From positions 1,905-33,808 of the forward strand of contig QEOQ01000558.1 in NCBI GenBank assembly GCA_010279815.1: a stretch of DNA of 31,904 nt. The letters are read 5' to 3'. Within the stretch, counting starts at the first letter, position 1; each line of letters opens with the position of its first letter. Below, one piece after another: positions 8,122 through 19,155 of this stretch. The translations under genes were made by a program, and so were the position numbers. The DNA is from Brachionus plicatilis. Taxonomy: Eukaryota; Rotifera; Eurotatoria; Ploima; Brachionidae. Under the pieces are notes generated by a model, which was given only the letters and a program-made list of their open reading frames with translations, did not search any database and had not been told where the DNA came from.

Positions 8122-11100
8122 TTAATTTTTGCTTGATGTTGATTGAGTGCCACTAATTACATGACCAAAAGTGCCTCGCTTGTGATTTTTTCTCCTGGGC
8201 ACAGAATTTGTCATGTCTTTAGTAGGTATCTCATTTATGGTATTTACTTCTGGTTCAACATTTAGTGATGAAGCTTTCATTGAATCTACTTTTTTTGAAT
8301 TCGGATTATTTGTAAAACCAGGATTTTCTGTTGTAAATTTTTTTTGAGACGAGGCCGATCCAGATAATTGCGGCATTAGACTAAATGGAATAGGTTCAAT
8401 GGCTCTGTTAAAATCAGAGTTTGTATCCCTAACTAAAATTTATTTTTTACATAAAATTTAGAATTTAAAATGTTATAATATTCTAATTTTTTACCTGAAA
8501 TTCGATTATTTGCAAGTAGATTTTTTCTAGGACCCTCAGCGACTGATTTTTCTTGAACATAAGCTGCTGGGAAATAACCTTCTTGCTTTGCATTAATTAA
8601 TTCTCCAAGCCACCAATTCTCATTTTCACGTACCAAAACCAATATTTCATCTCCAATTTTTAGATCTAGCTCATCTCCTCTTTGAGCTTTGTAATCATAT
8701 AAAGAAATTACTATATCTTCAACTTCTTTAGGGCCTCGATATTTGAACTCAGGTTTGTTACTGCTATCCACCATAGTCATTGTAAGAGAACTTGGATAGT
8801 TATTCTTGGACCATATGTCGTTATTATTTTTCGCACCTCTTGGCTAAAAATGCACAAATTCAATCAAGTAAAAAACATTTAGAACATTAGCATTCACTAC
8901 TTACATAAACTGAATCTAATTTATCATTAACCATTCTCCAAATATTATTTTGAGAATCTTTTAATTTATTAATATCATTTTTTAACTTTATGTCAAGTTC
9001 ATTTTCATCTATTTGTTCTTCCAGTTTGGGCTTGCCAAAGCCAATTGCATCATGCTCTAATGATTTTGAATCGTAAGAACTGAAAATTTCTTTAATATTT
9101 TTTAATATTATTTTTTTTTTAAATCAAGAAAATTTTAAGTCTAACTTTCAGGATTATGCTTGTAAATGAAAACAGGTGCATTGGAATCATTGCAACAGAA
9201 GACCATGTAGTTGTCATACGGATGGAAGTCGATATCCCGGGCTGGTTTTACATAATTTAAAGTAATTGTTTCTAATTGATCGCCCGTGTTGATATTCCAA
9301 CAGTAAATATTTGTGTCACCTCCACTATTAAATAAAAACGTGCCACATGGACTTATACATGACCTAAGATTTTGGTTCAAGTTAAACATTCCCTTGAAAT
9401 GTTGCACAATTGATTTTCTTTATTGGCAATAATTTATTTTAAAATTTTCAAAATTATTGAAGGTAAGTAAGTTTACATTCGGACATCAATAACGTTTAGT
9501 TGATTATCTTTCATTTGCACTAGCATTCGAAATTGATTTGGAAGTAATTGAATAAGGTTAATTACTTCATTTTTTAGCTCTGCAACAAGTATATCTTCCT
9601 TGAAGATCCATCCTTTAAATAAAAATATTTTTGAGTGGCAAATTGAAGTTTCAGATCAAATTTTAATATCAAAACGATCATTTAAAAATTAAAACTTAAT
9701 TAATCAAGTGATTTTGATAATTTTTAAGAAATAACTACTAAACATTACTAGACATGTTATGTCTATTAATGGTTCAGTATCAAATTAACATCAAAATGAT
9801 TGATCTCTAATTTATTTTAAAAAAAAATTGATAATTTAAATAATTCAGCTTAAGCTAATTCAAAATTTCAAATTTATAACTTTTATATCTGTAACAGTAA
9901 ATTTTGATAAAACGTAAATATCAAAATAAACTGATCCATTAGTAAGTCTTGAAAAAAGTATTAAATTTTTCTTATTATCAAATTTTACTAAGTAAGTTTT
10001 GATATTTAATTATGCAACCGTAAATATTAAAAATTAAAAAAACTTGCTAAAGTTTAAAATTTAATTAACTTTTCAGTAAATTTTGGTAAAAATATTTCTA
10101 AATAAAAATTATGCAAAAAAAAATTAGTCGAAAGAATTTAAAGTGAATTTTTTTAAAATTGAAAATTTTGTTTTGGCATTGGTTTTATCGATGGTAACTG
10201 ACACTGATAGTCAAGAATCTCAAGACATCTCGATCAAAAGCGTTAGACAAGCGGTCAATGAAATGTCAATTGGTGGTGGTCAAGGAATTGTAAGATGTAA
10301 TTGCACATCTCAATGTATTACAAATCAATGCGGTTCTAGAAAATCGAACATCTTGTGTAATTCCAAATGTCATGACTCAAATACAATTTGCTCCACTAAA
10401 TAAACTTTTTATCAAAATTTACGCTTTATTTCATTTATTTCAGATTTTTACTATATTTATTTTTTTAATTTCAGTTAAATACGAGAACAATAAAAAAACA
10501 GGAAAAATTGATAATCTATTTAATTAAAAATTTACGTGAAGTAACGTAATTATCGATATTTACGTATTATCCACGAAAACGATAACATATCCATTCATTC
10601 AAACTGAAATAATTTTATTTTTCCACTTAAATAAATTTTAAATTTTAAACAATAAATGTTTTTGTCTTTAAAAGTAATAAAAAGGGAGATTTTAAAATTT
10701 TAAAAATGAAAATAAACTTGACATGACATGACAAGTAATTGCTTTGAAAAAAAATTATTTTTTCTCTATTATTTAAAAAAATTTTACAATTTATATTTTG
10801 ATCTTTTGATCTTGATCTCAAACTTCAATTTGCCTTTTGAGTATTAAAAAAAATGAAAAAAAGATTCATTGAATAATATTAATAATTAGAGTTGTTTTCA
10901 AGTCAAGTGAATATTAATTTTGACTTTAAAAAATTAAATAATGACTTTGACTTTATTTTGTGACTCAAATTTAAAAATTCAAGCTTACCTTTATTTGATT
11001 CAGAATAGCAGTTCCAAACCTTAATTTTTCCTAAACTGTCAGCCGAATAAAAAGTGTCCGCTTTATTTGAGAAACAAGTTGTGTTAATGTATCCCTCATG

Positions 11101-12893
11101 ACCATACAACTCTTGTAATAACTCTCCATATTTTTGTAATTTTTTCTTCGGATTGTCTATAGACCATATTCTCAAGACCTTATCGTAGCCGCCTGTGACC
11201 ACCATGTCTGATGAATGAGGAAAAAACTTAGCCGTGTAAAGAAAATTTGGATGGGGAAGAATTTTAAACGGCTCTTTAGATTTAGTTTCTATGTCAAATA
11301 CCCTAGCCGTTGCGTCATTTGATGCAGTCACTATGTACTTGTCAGATTTTGACCAAGAAATTTCATATACCAATCCAAAATGACCATTAAATTTAGCACA
11401 AAAATCTCCTGTAATCTCATAAACCAAAATCGGATAGTTCGTGTCGTCATCATTGCACGCACATGCAAGAAAATTGCCAGTATTGGAAAATTTAACCGAA
11501 TAACAACCTCGTTTGGTGGTATTTAATTTTAGATGAAGTTGGTTGGGCACCTTGCAAGGCAAACCATTGATCCTTGACCAGATTACTTGCTTTTTGTTGC
11601 CTTTAAAATTATCCAAACCGTCTAGATCAGTGTCATCTCTTTTTACATTAGTTTGGCTATTTTTTAAGTCAAGCAGACTTTGGTCACTGCCATCCTGATA
11701 AGCGTTGACAGATTCAGCAAAAAGCAAATCCGATGACCCCACTCCAGGCATAAAATGTTTCGGTTGAATTATCGATTTTATGGTTACATGTAAACTAGCC
11801 GGATATTTTACTCGCGGTCCATATTTATAAAGATTGTAAATCTCTGGCACCATTGATTCAATTGTATTAAATTTATACTTTGCTTGCGTGTAAAACAATT
11901 GTAAGCGAAGTTTTTTTTCAATATTTAAAGAATTGTTAAAACTTCGAATTTTAAGAAAAGCCCATGCAATTCTTTGCCAATCTTGATTTGTTTCTTGAGA
12001 TGTATAAGTTTGATAATTTACAGACAACTCATTATGCTTGCGGACATCAATAAGTTCAAACATTAAAAGTACATTGGGATGATCTTTGGTAAAATGGGAA
12101 AATTCTTCATTAAAAACAATTAATTCTTCCCATTTTGGAATGATTGTTCTTAAAAAAAATTAATAAAATTAATTATGCCTGATTGGAAGATAGAACAAAC
12201 CTGTTTTTTTTAAAATCATAGGGCGTACTCGAAATTGGTGAAATAAAATCAAGTTTTAGATTTTCTTTCTCATAATATACCAAAGTATTTCGGTCCCTTT
12301 AATTATTTATTAAAAAAAAAATTCTTTTTTGTTTAATTTAAATTTTAAATTTACCTTTTAGTTTTTTTAACATACTGTCCATCTGTATCCAAGTCCAATA
12401 TGTGTACTCTAACAGTTGGGTTATAAATATTAATATCTGTTCTCAATTTGTCTGTTTGATGGATAATAATTGCGAGAATATTAGAGTCGGACTTATGAAT
12501 TGTGGTATCTTGTTCGATTTCAGCTTTTTCTCTGGCTTTTCTAGCTCTCCTCGGTGGTTTATTTAGTAATTTTTTTTCCTTAATAGGTTGCGAGTTATCT
12601 GGTTCAAAAGCCTGGTTTATTGTTCCACTAATTCCTGTATTATCAGAAGTTTCTATTGCTTTCAATTTTCTGCTAGATTTTACCTTTGAATCTTTGCTTG
12701 GTTTGTCATTTAATATCAATTTCTGGTCTGATCTAGCCGATGAAATTATTTTTTCATCATCAGAATGATCAGAAACAGATTGGGCTGACCTAGGACTTAA
12801 TAAAATCTCCTCAGTTTTGCTGTCCAAATTTTTTGATTTTTGTCCAGCTAACTTTTGATTTCTTTTTTCGTTTTTTGGTTTTGTTCCGTGCAT
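8122..12893 (-). CDS. AHI1: jouberin (AHI1) orthologue, WD40 plus SH3, eight exons
   Basis: Exons in transcript order: 12893-12355, 12296-12201, 12148-10989, 9612-9477, 9417-9146, about 9089-8905, 8843-8495 and 8432-8122. Joined, they keep one frame and give about 1015 residues (human jouberin is about 1196). Residues 1-140 are charged and low-complexity. They are followed by the jouberin-specific block (TVRVHILD..DGQYVKK, TPYDFK, KWEELIVFNEEF, RIAWAFLK). WD40 repeats span about 420-735 (GHFGLVYEISWSKSDKYIVT, CGTFLF). An SH3 domain (about 838-893, ALYDY-like SLYDY, ENWWLGE, GYFPAAYV) and a basic tail follow. In animals AHI1 is a transition-zone/ciliary scaffold (Joubert syndrome). Most introns are 52-62 nt; intron 3 is 1376 nt because of a transposon. 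The exon 5/6 junction is uncertain: the only GT donor fits an acceptor at 9090, not the better TTTCAG at 9080. Confidence 0.93.
9637..10834 (+). mobile_element. 1.2-kb DNA transposon with 8-bp TSD in AHI1 intron 3
   Basis: The left end reads GGCAAATTGAAGTTTCAGAT. The right end is its reverse complement with one mismatch in the first 24 bp (10811-10834). Both ends are flanked by the identical 8-mer TTTTGAGT (9629-9636 and 10835-10842). The left end begins 24 bp outside the acceptor-side exon boundary. A subterminal palindrome AGACATGTTATGTCT lies near 9752. The element encodes a short plus-strand cysteine-rich relic and includes ACGTAA-type sequence near 10527-10571. An 8-bp TSD suits hAT, P, or Kyakuja-Dileera-Zisupton elements; the superfamily is unresolved. 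Confidence 0.85.
10191..10403 (+). pseudogene. transposon-encoded CXC-like cysteine-rich C-terminal fragment
   Basis: The open frame extends from about 10143 but has its first ATG at 10191. It ends at 10403, inside the transposon and antisense to AHI1. The end reads RCNCTSQCITNQCGS then NILCNSKCHDSNTIC, about nine cysteines in CxC and CNSxCH spacing. This resembles the CXC-type tail at the C-terminus of several transposase and integrase-like proteins. A GGGQG motif precedes it, as I remember from such proteins. No catalytic domain is visible in the remaining element, so this is probably the last part of a deleted transposase gene. Confidence 0.55.
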
Positions 12894-13353
12894 TGTGGTC
12901 AGTGTTGGATTTTAATTTTAATAAGTTACAAAAAAAATAATCAACATGAATAAATTTTTTTTGTTTCCATGGATACCGAAGGTTGCTTTTACTAGAATAA
13001 TATAAATTTCAAGCAAAAATTGAAATAGTTATCTGAGACAAAAAACGATCTTTTAGGAAATTTATTTTTTTTTATCATTTTTTATTTTGTTTTATTTGAA
13101 GAGACAAAATGATATTAAACCAGCTTAAGAAAGAGCACTATCCACATTAATTCAAATACTGGTTGTAAACCAAAAGAAATAATTCTTAATTTTTGTGCAG
13201 TTTAAATTTTTCAAGTTTAATTATTATTCAAATTTAAATAAGTTTAATTTAAATTCTATAATTGGCGCTTTGAAATTCAATACTAAATAATATTAAACAT
13301 TGAATATTAGAATAATTCCAAAAAAAATCTACCAACATAGTTGAACTATTTTG

Positions 13354-13588
13354 AGCAAAGTAAAATTTTTGACCAAATTTCAAGCGCTCTAACTTGCTCA
13401 AACATTTTTAAATGCGCAATTAAATTTTATTGCAATTTTAGAAATTACAACCCTTTTTTTCAAAAGTTTAAAAATAAACCTTTAAAATCTTAAAAAAATT
13501 AAAAATCTGCAATGAAATTTAATTGAGCATCTAAAAATTTTTGAGCAAGATTGAAGGCTTGAAATTTGATCAAAAATTTTACTTTGCT
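13354..13588. mobile_element. 235-bp foldback MITE with about 90-bp terminal inverted repeats
   Basis: The left half (AGCAAAGTAAAATTTTTGAC and on to about 13445) is inverted in the right half (about 13505-13588). Most positions match, including CTTGCTCAAA.ATTTTT and CAATTAAATTT.ATTGCA. Flanking 8-mers are CTATTTTG (13346-13353) and CCATTTTG (13589-13596), a one-mismatch TSD. The AGCAAA terminus resembles the end of the 499-bp element in the SLC5 intron, though internal sequence differs. Confidence 0.7.
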
Positions 13589-13945
13589 CCATTTTGTCGA
13601 TATTAAGATCCTAAATTTCTTTTAAATCAATCAAATCAATTATGAAATTAAATTGTTTGATGTTTTATTATTTGGCTAAAGTTAATTTTTGGTTTAAAAT
13701 TTTTCAAAAATCAAATATGTTTGTTCAAATTAAACTGAATTTCACAACGCCAATTTTTTAATAATGATATCGTTAACACGGAACTCTCTGTTAATGAGTA
13801 TACGAGTAAAGCCCAAATCAAACCTTTTTTCTATGAGAGTTAACTGCATAGTTTCTATGTTATAACAATTTAAATTTTATTTTTATTCTATTTATTTGAG
13901 TCTATGGCAGATTCAAATTGAATTAGCCAAAAAATACCCTGAATA

Positions 13946-14335
13946 TGGGATATTTTGCAAAAATTTAGCCCAAATTTAACATTTACTCTAACAAAAAAAT
14001 TATCTTCACTCTCAAAAAAAAATGAAATTAAAAAAATTGTAAAGTTAATTGGTCCTTCAGAAATTAAGATTGGGCATTTTTATATTTTGTTTTTGTTGTT
14101 TGCGCCAGAACTCATAATGCCATAAAAATGTGTAAAAATTTTAAAATTTTAATTTTTATCTCACAAAAAATGCTCTAAGAGTCAGCTTCAAATATTCAAA
14201 AAAGCTTAAATTTGACTTAATTTCTATTTCGAAATTCACTAAACAATTTTTTTAATTTTATTTTTTGTAGGATAAAAACAATTTTTTTGTTAGAGTAAAA
14301 GTTAAATTTGGATTTTATTTTGGCAAAATATCACA
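13946..14335. mobile_element. 390-bp element with about 55-bp inverted ends
   Basis: The left end (TGGGATATTTTGCAAAAATT... CCAAATTTAAC.TTTACTCTAACAAAAAAATT) is repeated in inverted orientation at the right end (about 14280-14335). The innermost block ACTCTAACAAAAAAATT is identical. I could not identify a convincing target duplication, so the exact boundaries are approximate. No coding content. Confidence 0.6.
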
Positions 14336-15765
14336 CTTAATCGAGTTTACAGTAATTTTATCACTAAAATTAAAATTGATTGTTAACTATTTTTTTATTT
14401 TTTTTAGGCTAAAGAAGTTCCAAGTAATTTAAATTCATGCTTCAAATAGAAATTCTAAGACGATTTAGACTTTCTAAAATAAATTAAAAGTCAGCATCTA
14501 ATTTAATTTTTGAAAAAACTTAATACAAAAATTAAAATTCAAGTCTTTATTTAAAAAAATCAAAACCAGTTATAGATTAGATGTCAATGATTTAAAAAAC
14601 AACTAAAGATTTTAAAGAGACGCCAAAACTGTTTTCTTATCATTTTTTTCAAACATTTTTTATGGGTTCTAAGACAGTCAAAAACTACTTAAGCTAAAAA
14701 AAAATATTTATTGGTTTAATAAATTTTAGTAATTTTTGAAGATGTTTCAGGTATAAAATAGCTACAGGGAAAAAAGGAAAAGTGTAATTTTTTCTCAATT
14801 TTCAAATCATTTTGCTTTAGATTTTGAATAATGCATTTATCTAAAAGCAATGTATCAAGAAGTTGAGCTTTTAAATTTTTATTTCAAAACTTAAAAAATC
14901 GCAAAAACTTATTTGAGAATTTTGAAACAAAATTTACTTTTCAAAGAAAACAGGCAAACGAAGTTAAGACCATAATTAAGTGATCATGACCAAAGATTAG
15001 TGTTTAAAATAAACCTAAAACTCCATTTAAAGACGCAATTTTATACCAATGCTTTGCTTATTTGTTAATAAATTCAAAACTGTGTAACAATTTTGTAAAC
15101 GTAAAATTTTAAATTATACTTAGCCAGGCATGTTCAGATTGAAAGAAGTTTAAAAAATTTTCTAAGAAAATTACATTTATTAGATGGAAGTTACATAAAA
15201 ATATTTAATTTATGAGTTAAAAACAAAATGATTAAAGATATATTAATTTTTTGTTTTTTTTGAAAATTTAAAATTTTATTAAAAAAACGTGAGTATTTTT
15301 GATGAATGAAATTTTTTGAAAATGAGCTCAGTCCTTTTTCATTTTTAATTCGGGAGCTTGAGCATCACTTAATCCTTTGTGGTAATTCCGCTGTATTTGA
15401 TTATGGAAAAACATGGTTTGCTCACCTTGAAATAATCGTATTTATTTAATTTTAAAATTAAAAATTGATCAAAACCTATTTTTATAATAATAATTTTTGG
15501 TCGTGATCATTAGCATCAATTTATGCCATAAAATGAAACAAAAAAAACCCTATTCTTTCAAGAATAAGGTTAAGTATATATATTTTAATTTAACAATTAA
15601 ATTATGAAAGGTGCAATTTTTTATTTCACTTTTTTATTTATTTATAGGTTGAGAAAAATAATTATTTAAAATAATCAAAAAATAAAAAATTGGTTTTCTT
15701 TATTGGATAAAATTAATTCAAAAATAATTTAATTAAAAATATTTATATTAAGCCTTGTTAAAATA

Positions 15766-16326
15766 ATGTCCAGAGCAACTAAATCAGGCTTTGCTCGTGA
15801 AGCTCATGAAAAAATTTTGGCTAAATATGATCCTAAACAAGCACAAGAAGCCCTTGAATGGATTTCGTTATTGATTGAAGAGCAATTTGATTGTTCTGGT
15901 AGTATCGAAAATTTCAAGAATCAGTTGCATGATGGTCAAAAGTTATGCAAATTAATAAATACATTAATACCTAACAAAATACCTAGAATAAATTCTGGCA
16001 GTTTAGTTTTCAAATTAATGGAAAACATTGAATTGTTCACTAGAGCTTGTAAAGAATATGGCTTAAATGATGCTGAAATATTTCAAACAGTAGATCTTTG
16101 GGACGGCCAAAATTTGCATCAAGTTTGCGTGTGCATTCATGCGATCGGTCGAAAAGCGCAGAAAAACGGCCATAAAGGACTAGGGCCCAAAGAAGCTGAA
16201 AGAAATGTTAGACAATTCTCTGAAGAACAACTCAAACAAGGCAGTAAAGTGATAAATTTACAGTATGGGTCAAATAAACATGCAAATCAAAGTGGGATCA
16301 ATTTTGGAAACACAAGACATATGTAA
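15766..16326 (+). CDS. transgelin/calponin-family actin-binding protein
   Basis: Single-exon frame of 186 residues from ATG to TAA. Residues about 25-133 form one calponin-homology domain (ALEWISLLIEE, LHDGQKLCKLINTL, LFTRACKEYGL, FQTVDLWDGQNLHQV). A single C-terminal calponin-type repeat follows at about 161-184 (VINLQYGSNKHANQSGINFG). One CH domain plus one repeat and about 190 residues is the transgelin (SM22)/muscle protein 20 plan. Such proteins bundle or bind actin filaments in the cytoplasm, often in muscle. No intron is visible. The stop overlaps an AATAAA (16325-16330), with another at 16534-16539 more typical of a poly(A) signal. Which transgelin paralogue this is cannot be decided. 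Confidence 0.95.
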   Translation: MSRATKSGFAREAHEKILAKYDPKQAQEALEWISLLIEEQFDCSGSIENFKNQLHDGQKLCKLINTLIPNKIPRINSGSLVFKLMENIELFTRACKEYGLNDAEIFQTVDLWDGQNLHQVCVCIHAIGRKAQKNGHKGLGPKEAERNVRQFSEEQLKQGSKVINLQYGSNKHANQSGINFGNTRHM

Positions 16327-19155
16327 TAAATTATTTTTATTATAATGACTTTTTTCCCATTTAAAATTTCTTATTAATTTATTTCTAATTTAAACGAAAA
16401 TTTTTTAGATCAGTCTTTTTTAATTTTTACATAGAAATACTTTATTTGACTAAACTGTTCGCTATTTATTTAAGTAAAAAACCTAATAATAATGTTTTAT
16501 TTATTGATATCCTTCTGATAAAAAAGTACTTTAAATAAAGCTTATTTTAATTAAAGAGGATAAATGAATTTAAAAAAAAAACTGATAAAAAGAAGATAAA
16601 TAAAAACCGTATCCCGTCGTTGGATTATGTTGCACCAAAGTACATCTAGTCCGTGCTAAAACATTTTTAATTAAGAACCCATAATCCAATAGCATTATCA
16701 CGGGTTTAGGTCCTAATAAAACTCTAAAATTATTATTTTAATGCGTCATCAAGACTTATAAGATACTTCTCAAAACTTGTCACTGAAAATTTATCTTGTG
16801 ATGAATCGAGGAAAAAGTTTGATTGTTGAAAAAATTAGAATTTAATTTTTTTAAATAATAAAAGCATCAAAATTTTGCTGTTCATTTTAAATTTAATTTT
16901 TAATTTTTAAAACGTTATTTACAAATTGATTTTTAGTAAATTTTAAAAGAGTCAAATCATTTCAATTTTTATTTGAAAACTTTAAAGACCAAATTAAAAT
17001 CAACAACATAAAAATGTGAAGACTATAAAAAGAAAAATCCAAAAAAACATTGAGCATATCGATTAATATTTAATTTTACATTAGACATTATCAAACATTG
17101 TCTTTTTTTCTTCTTTAATAAAATTTAAACTCTCTCGACAATCCACTTTAAATTAAAGACCTTTTGAATACACTGTGCCATTATTAAAATTCTTTTTCAG
17201 AAACACTGTCACGGATGCATACAATCTTATGTTTTCTTTCAAATTTATTGCTCATAGATATATCATCCAACATCTTGCATGAGCTTTTCATTTTAAAAGA
17301 TAAACTATTAAATATTAACTTTAAAATTCATATTTTTTAACCATCAAACTCAAATTTAATTTAAAGTATATTTTATTAAGAAAAAAACAAAGACATATTA
17401 GACAATTATTTAATTAGACAATTATTTTGAAGAAGCCTTTGAAAGTGGAATGGATCAAAATATATTTATTACTCAAGGAGAAATTATTGTATCCAGATAA
17501 ATATGTCAGGTTAATTTTGAAATAGTGCAAAAACAACTTTAAAAAAAAGTTAACGGGAAAAATCCTTTGACGCATAACAAAATACTTTTTATAGCTTTTT
17601 AGCAAATTTTTTCTGCATAAAAAAATAAACACTAACAGCATAAAAAATTTATTAGAATAGCATGAAATTTACTCTAACGCATAGAAAATTAAAAATCACT
17701 TAAAAAAATATCATAGATGAAAAAAACTAGCTATGCATTGATTAGAGCTGATCGAGCTTTGCGTGGATGACCACAAGGTCTCTTTTGTTGAAAGAATAGG
17801 ATCTTTATGACTTGTGAGTTTTAAACAACTCTGGTTGAAGCTCCCCAACATTCATATTTTATTTTAATGCTTTAATGATTTTTTTAATCTATGTTGCTTT
17901 TTATTATGCACTTTTAGAAAAATAATTAAATGCTTAACTAAATTGTCTTTATGCTATGCATATTTTTTTCATGCGTTTTTTTTATGCGACAAAAACACTC
18001 GTCCAAAGTTAACAACTGTACTTACATTTGAAAAAACGAATATGGACAAATTTTTAAATTGTTAGAATTTAACTTAGGTTAAAAATAATTGCATCAAAGC
18101 AGAAACAACTCTGCTTCAAAGTATCATAAAAAGAGATTTTGTCAAGAGGTTAATATTTAGAAAATATTAATAATAACAACAATATCAAAAATTTTAAATT
18201 AGTGAATTGCAAGGGTACTTGACCAAATATTTTTGCAGTTTTAAATAAAAATTTTGATGATTACATTTTTGTGAAACATAACTTTCATTTGTCACCAATT
18301 TATTTATTTCTTTGTCTGTATCCTTCAGTTATAAATATTTAAAAAAAATTAAATAAAAATTAAATATGTTAAGTATTGGTAAATTAAAAATATTGAAAAA
18401 GAGGGTAACAGATTACACATGTTTTAATATTTGACGGTTCAGGAAAAAAAGAAGAAATGCTAAGAAAGCATTCAAGTGTTACTTCAACTAATAGACGAAT
18501 GAATGCTAAAAATGTCTCTTTGTTGTCATTTAATTTTCATGCCTTCAAATGAACACATATCATTGAGTTTCACTATTGCACTCTGAATCAGAAAAGTTCA
18601 ACATCAGTGACCACTTTGAAAGTTTTTTTAGCGTTGGCAATATTAATTGTAAAATTCTAATCAAAATCATATGTAAAATAATTTTTGTCTTGAATCAATT
18701 TCATCTGAGACATTCTAAATTATTAAACACAAACAAGAGAAAAAACTCTCTTAATGTCATAAAATAGAATTTGATATTTGCCTTGAAAAAGCAAAATTTT
18801 TTTAAAATAGATAATGTCAAAATTTTTAAGCGTCTTTTGCTAGTGTATTATTTTATTCTTAATATTTTTTGTCTTCTATTAAATGAAAATTTATTTTTAC
18901 GGTCAGAGATAGCTTTGAAACAATTCAAAATTGATAAATTTAAATCAGCTGTTAGCACCTACCAAACAAAATGAATAGATATTTGATCAAAATTTAATTA
19001 TATCTCTTATCTTTTTAAGCTATTAGTAAGATAAGACCTGTTACACAGGAGATTTAAATATAATTTATTTCCTTTAGTGATATTTCACTGAATTGATAAA
19101 ATTGTTTCTGTTTTAGTTTTAGATTAAAAAATTTACTTTTTTTTGTTAAACAAAA
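16327..19155. other. AT-rich intergenic region
   Basis: No gene is supportable. At 16622-16691 TTGGATTATG and CATAATCCAA form a short inverted pair around less AT-rich DNA. At about 17743-17800 a minus-strand frame reads KRPCGHPRKARSALINA then stop, reminiscent of an AT-hook tail of mobile-element proteins, but it is too short to call. Open frames at 18576-18974 lack ATG starts or domains. Confidence 0.5.

Larger units (their letters stand above)
12894..15765. other. AT-rich intergenic region between AHI1 and the transgelin gene
   Basis: Divergent promoter-side spacer of AHI1 (minus) and the transgelin-like gene (plus). It contains two foldback elements (13354-13588 and 13946-14335). No ORF with domain content was found. 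TGATCATGACCAAA near 14981 and an inverted, slightly diverged copy near 15499 form a weak inverted pair about 500 bp apart. Confidence 0.55.

Noticed and set aside
12502..12768. plus-strand open frame of 88 codons
   Set aside because: Antisense shadow of AHI1 exon 1, hydrophobic only because the real frame is Lys/Ser rich.
16606..16725. less AT-rich segment with inverted TTGGATTATG copies considered as an RNA gene or element
   Set aside because: Arms are only 10 bp, no TSD and no recognised RNA fold.
18576..18974. two consecutive plus-strand open frames before the SLC5 gene
   Set aside because: No ATG start, no domains, separated by a stop; composition like the surrounding spacer.
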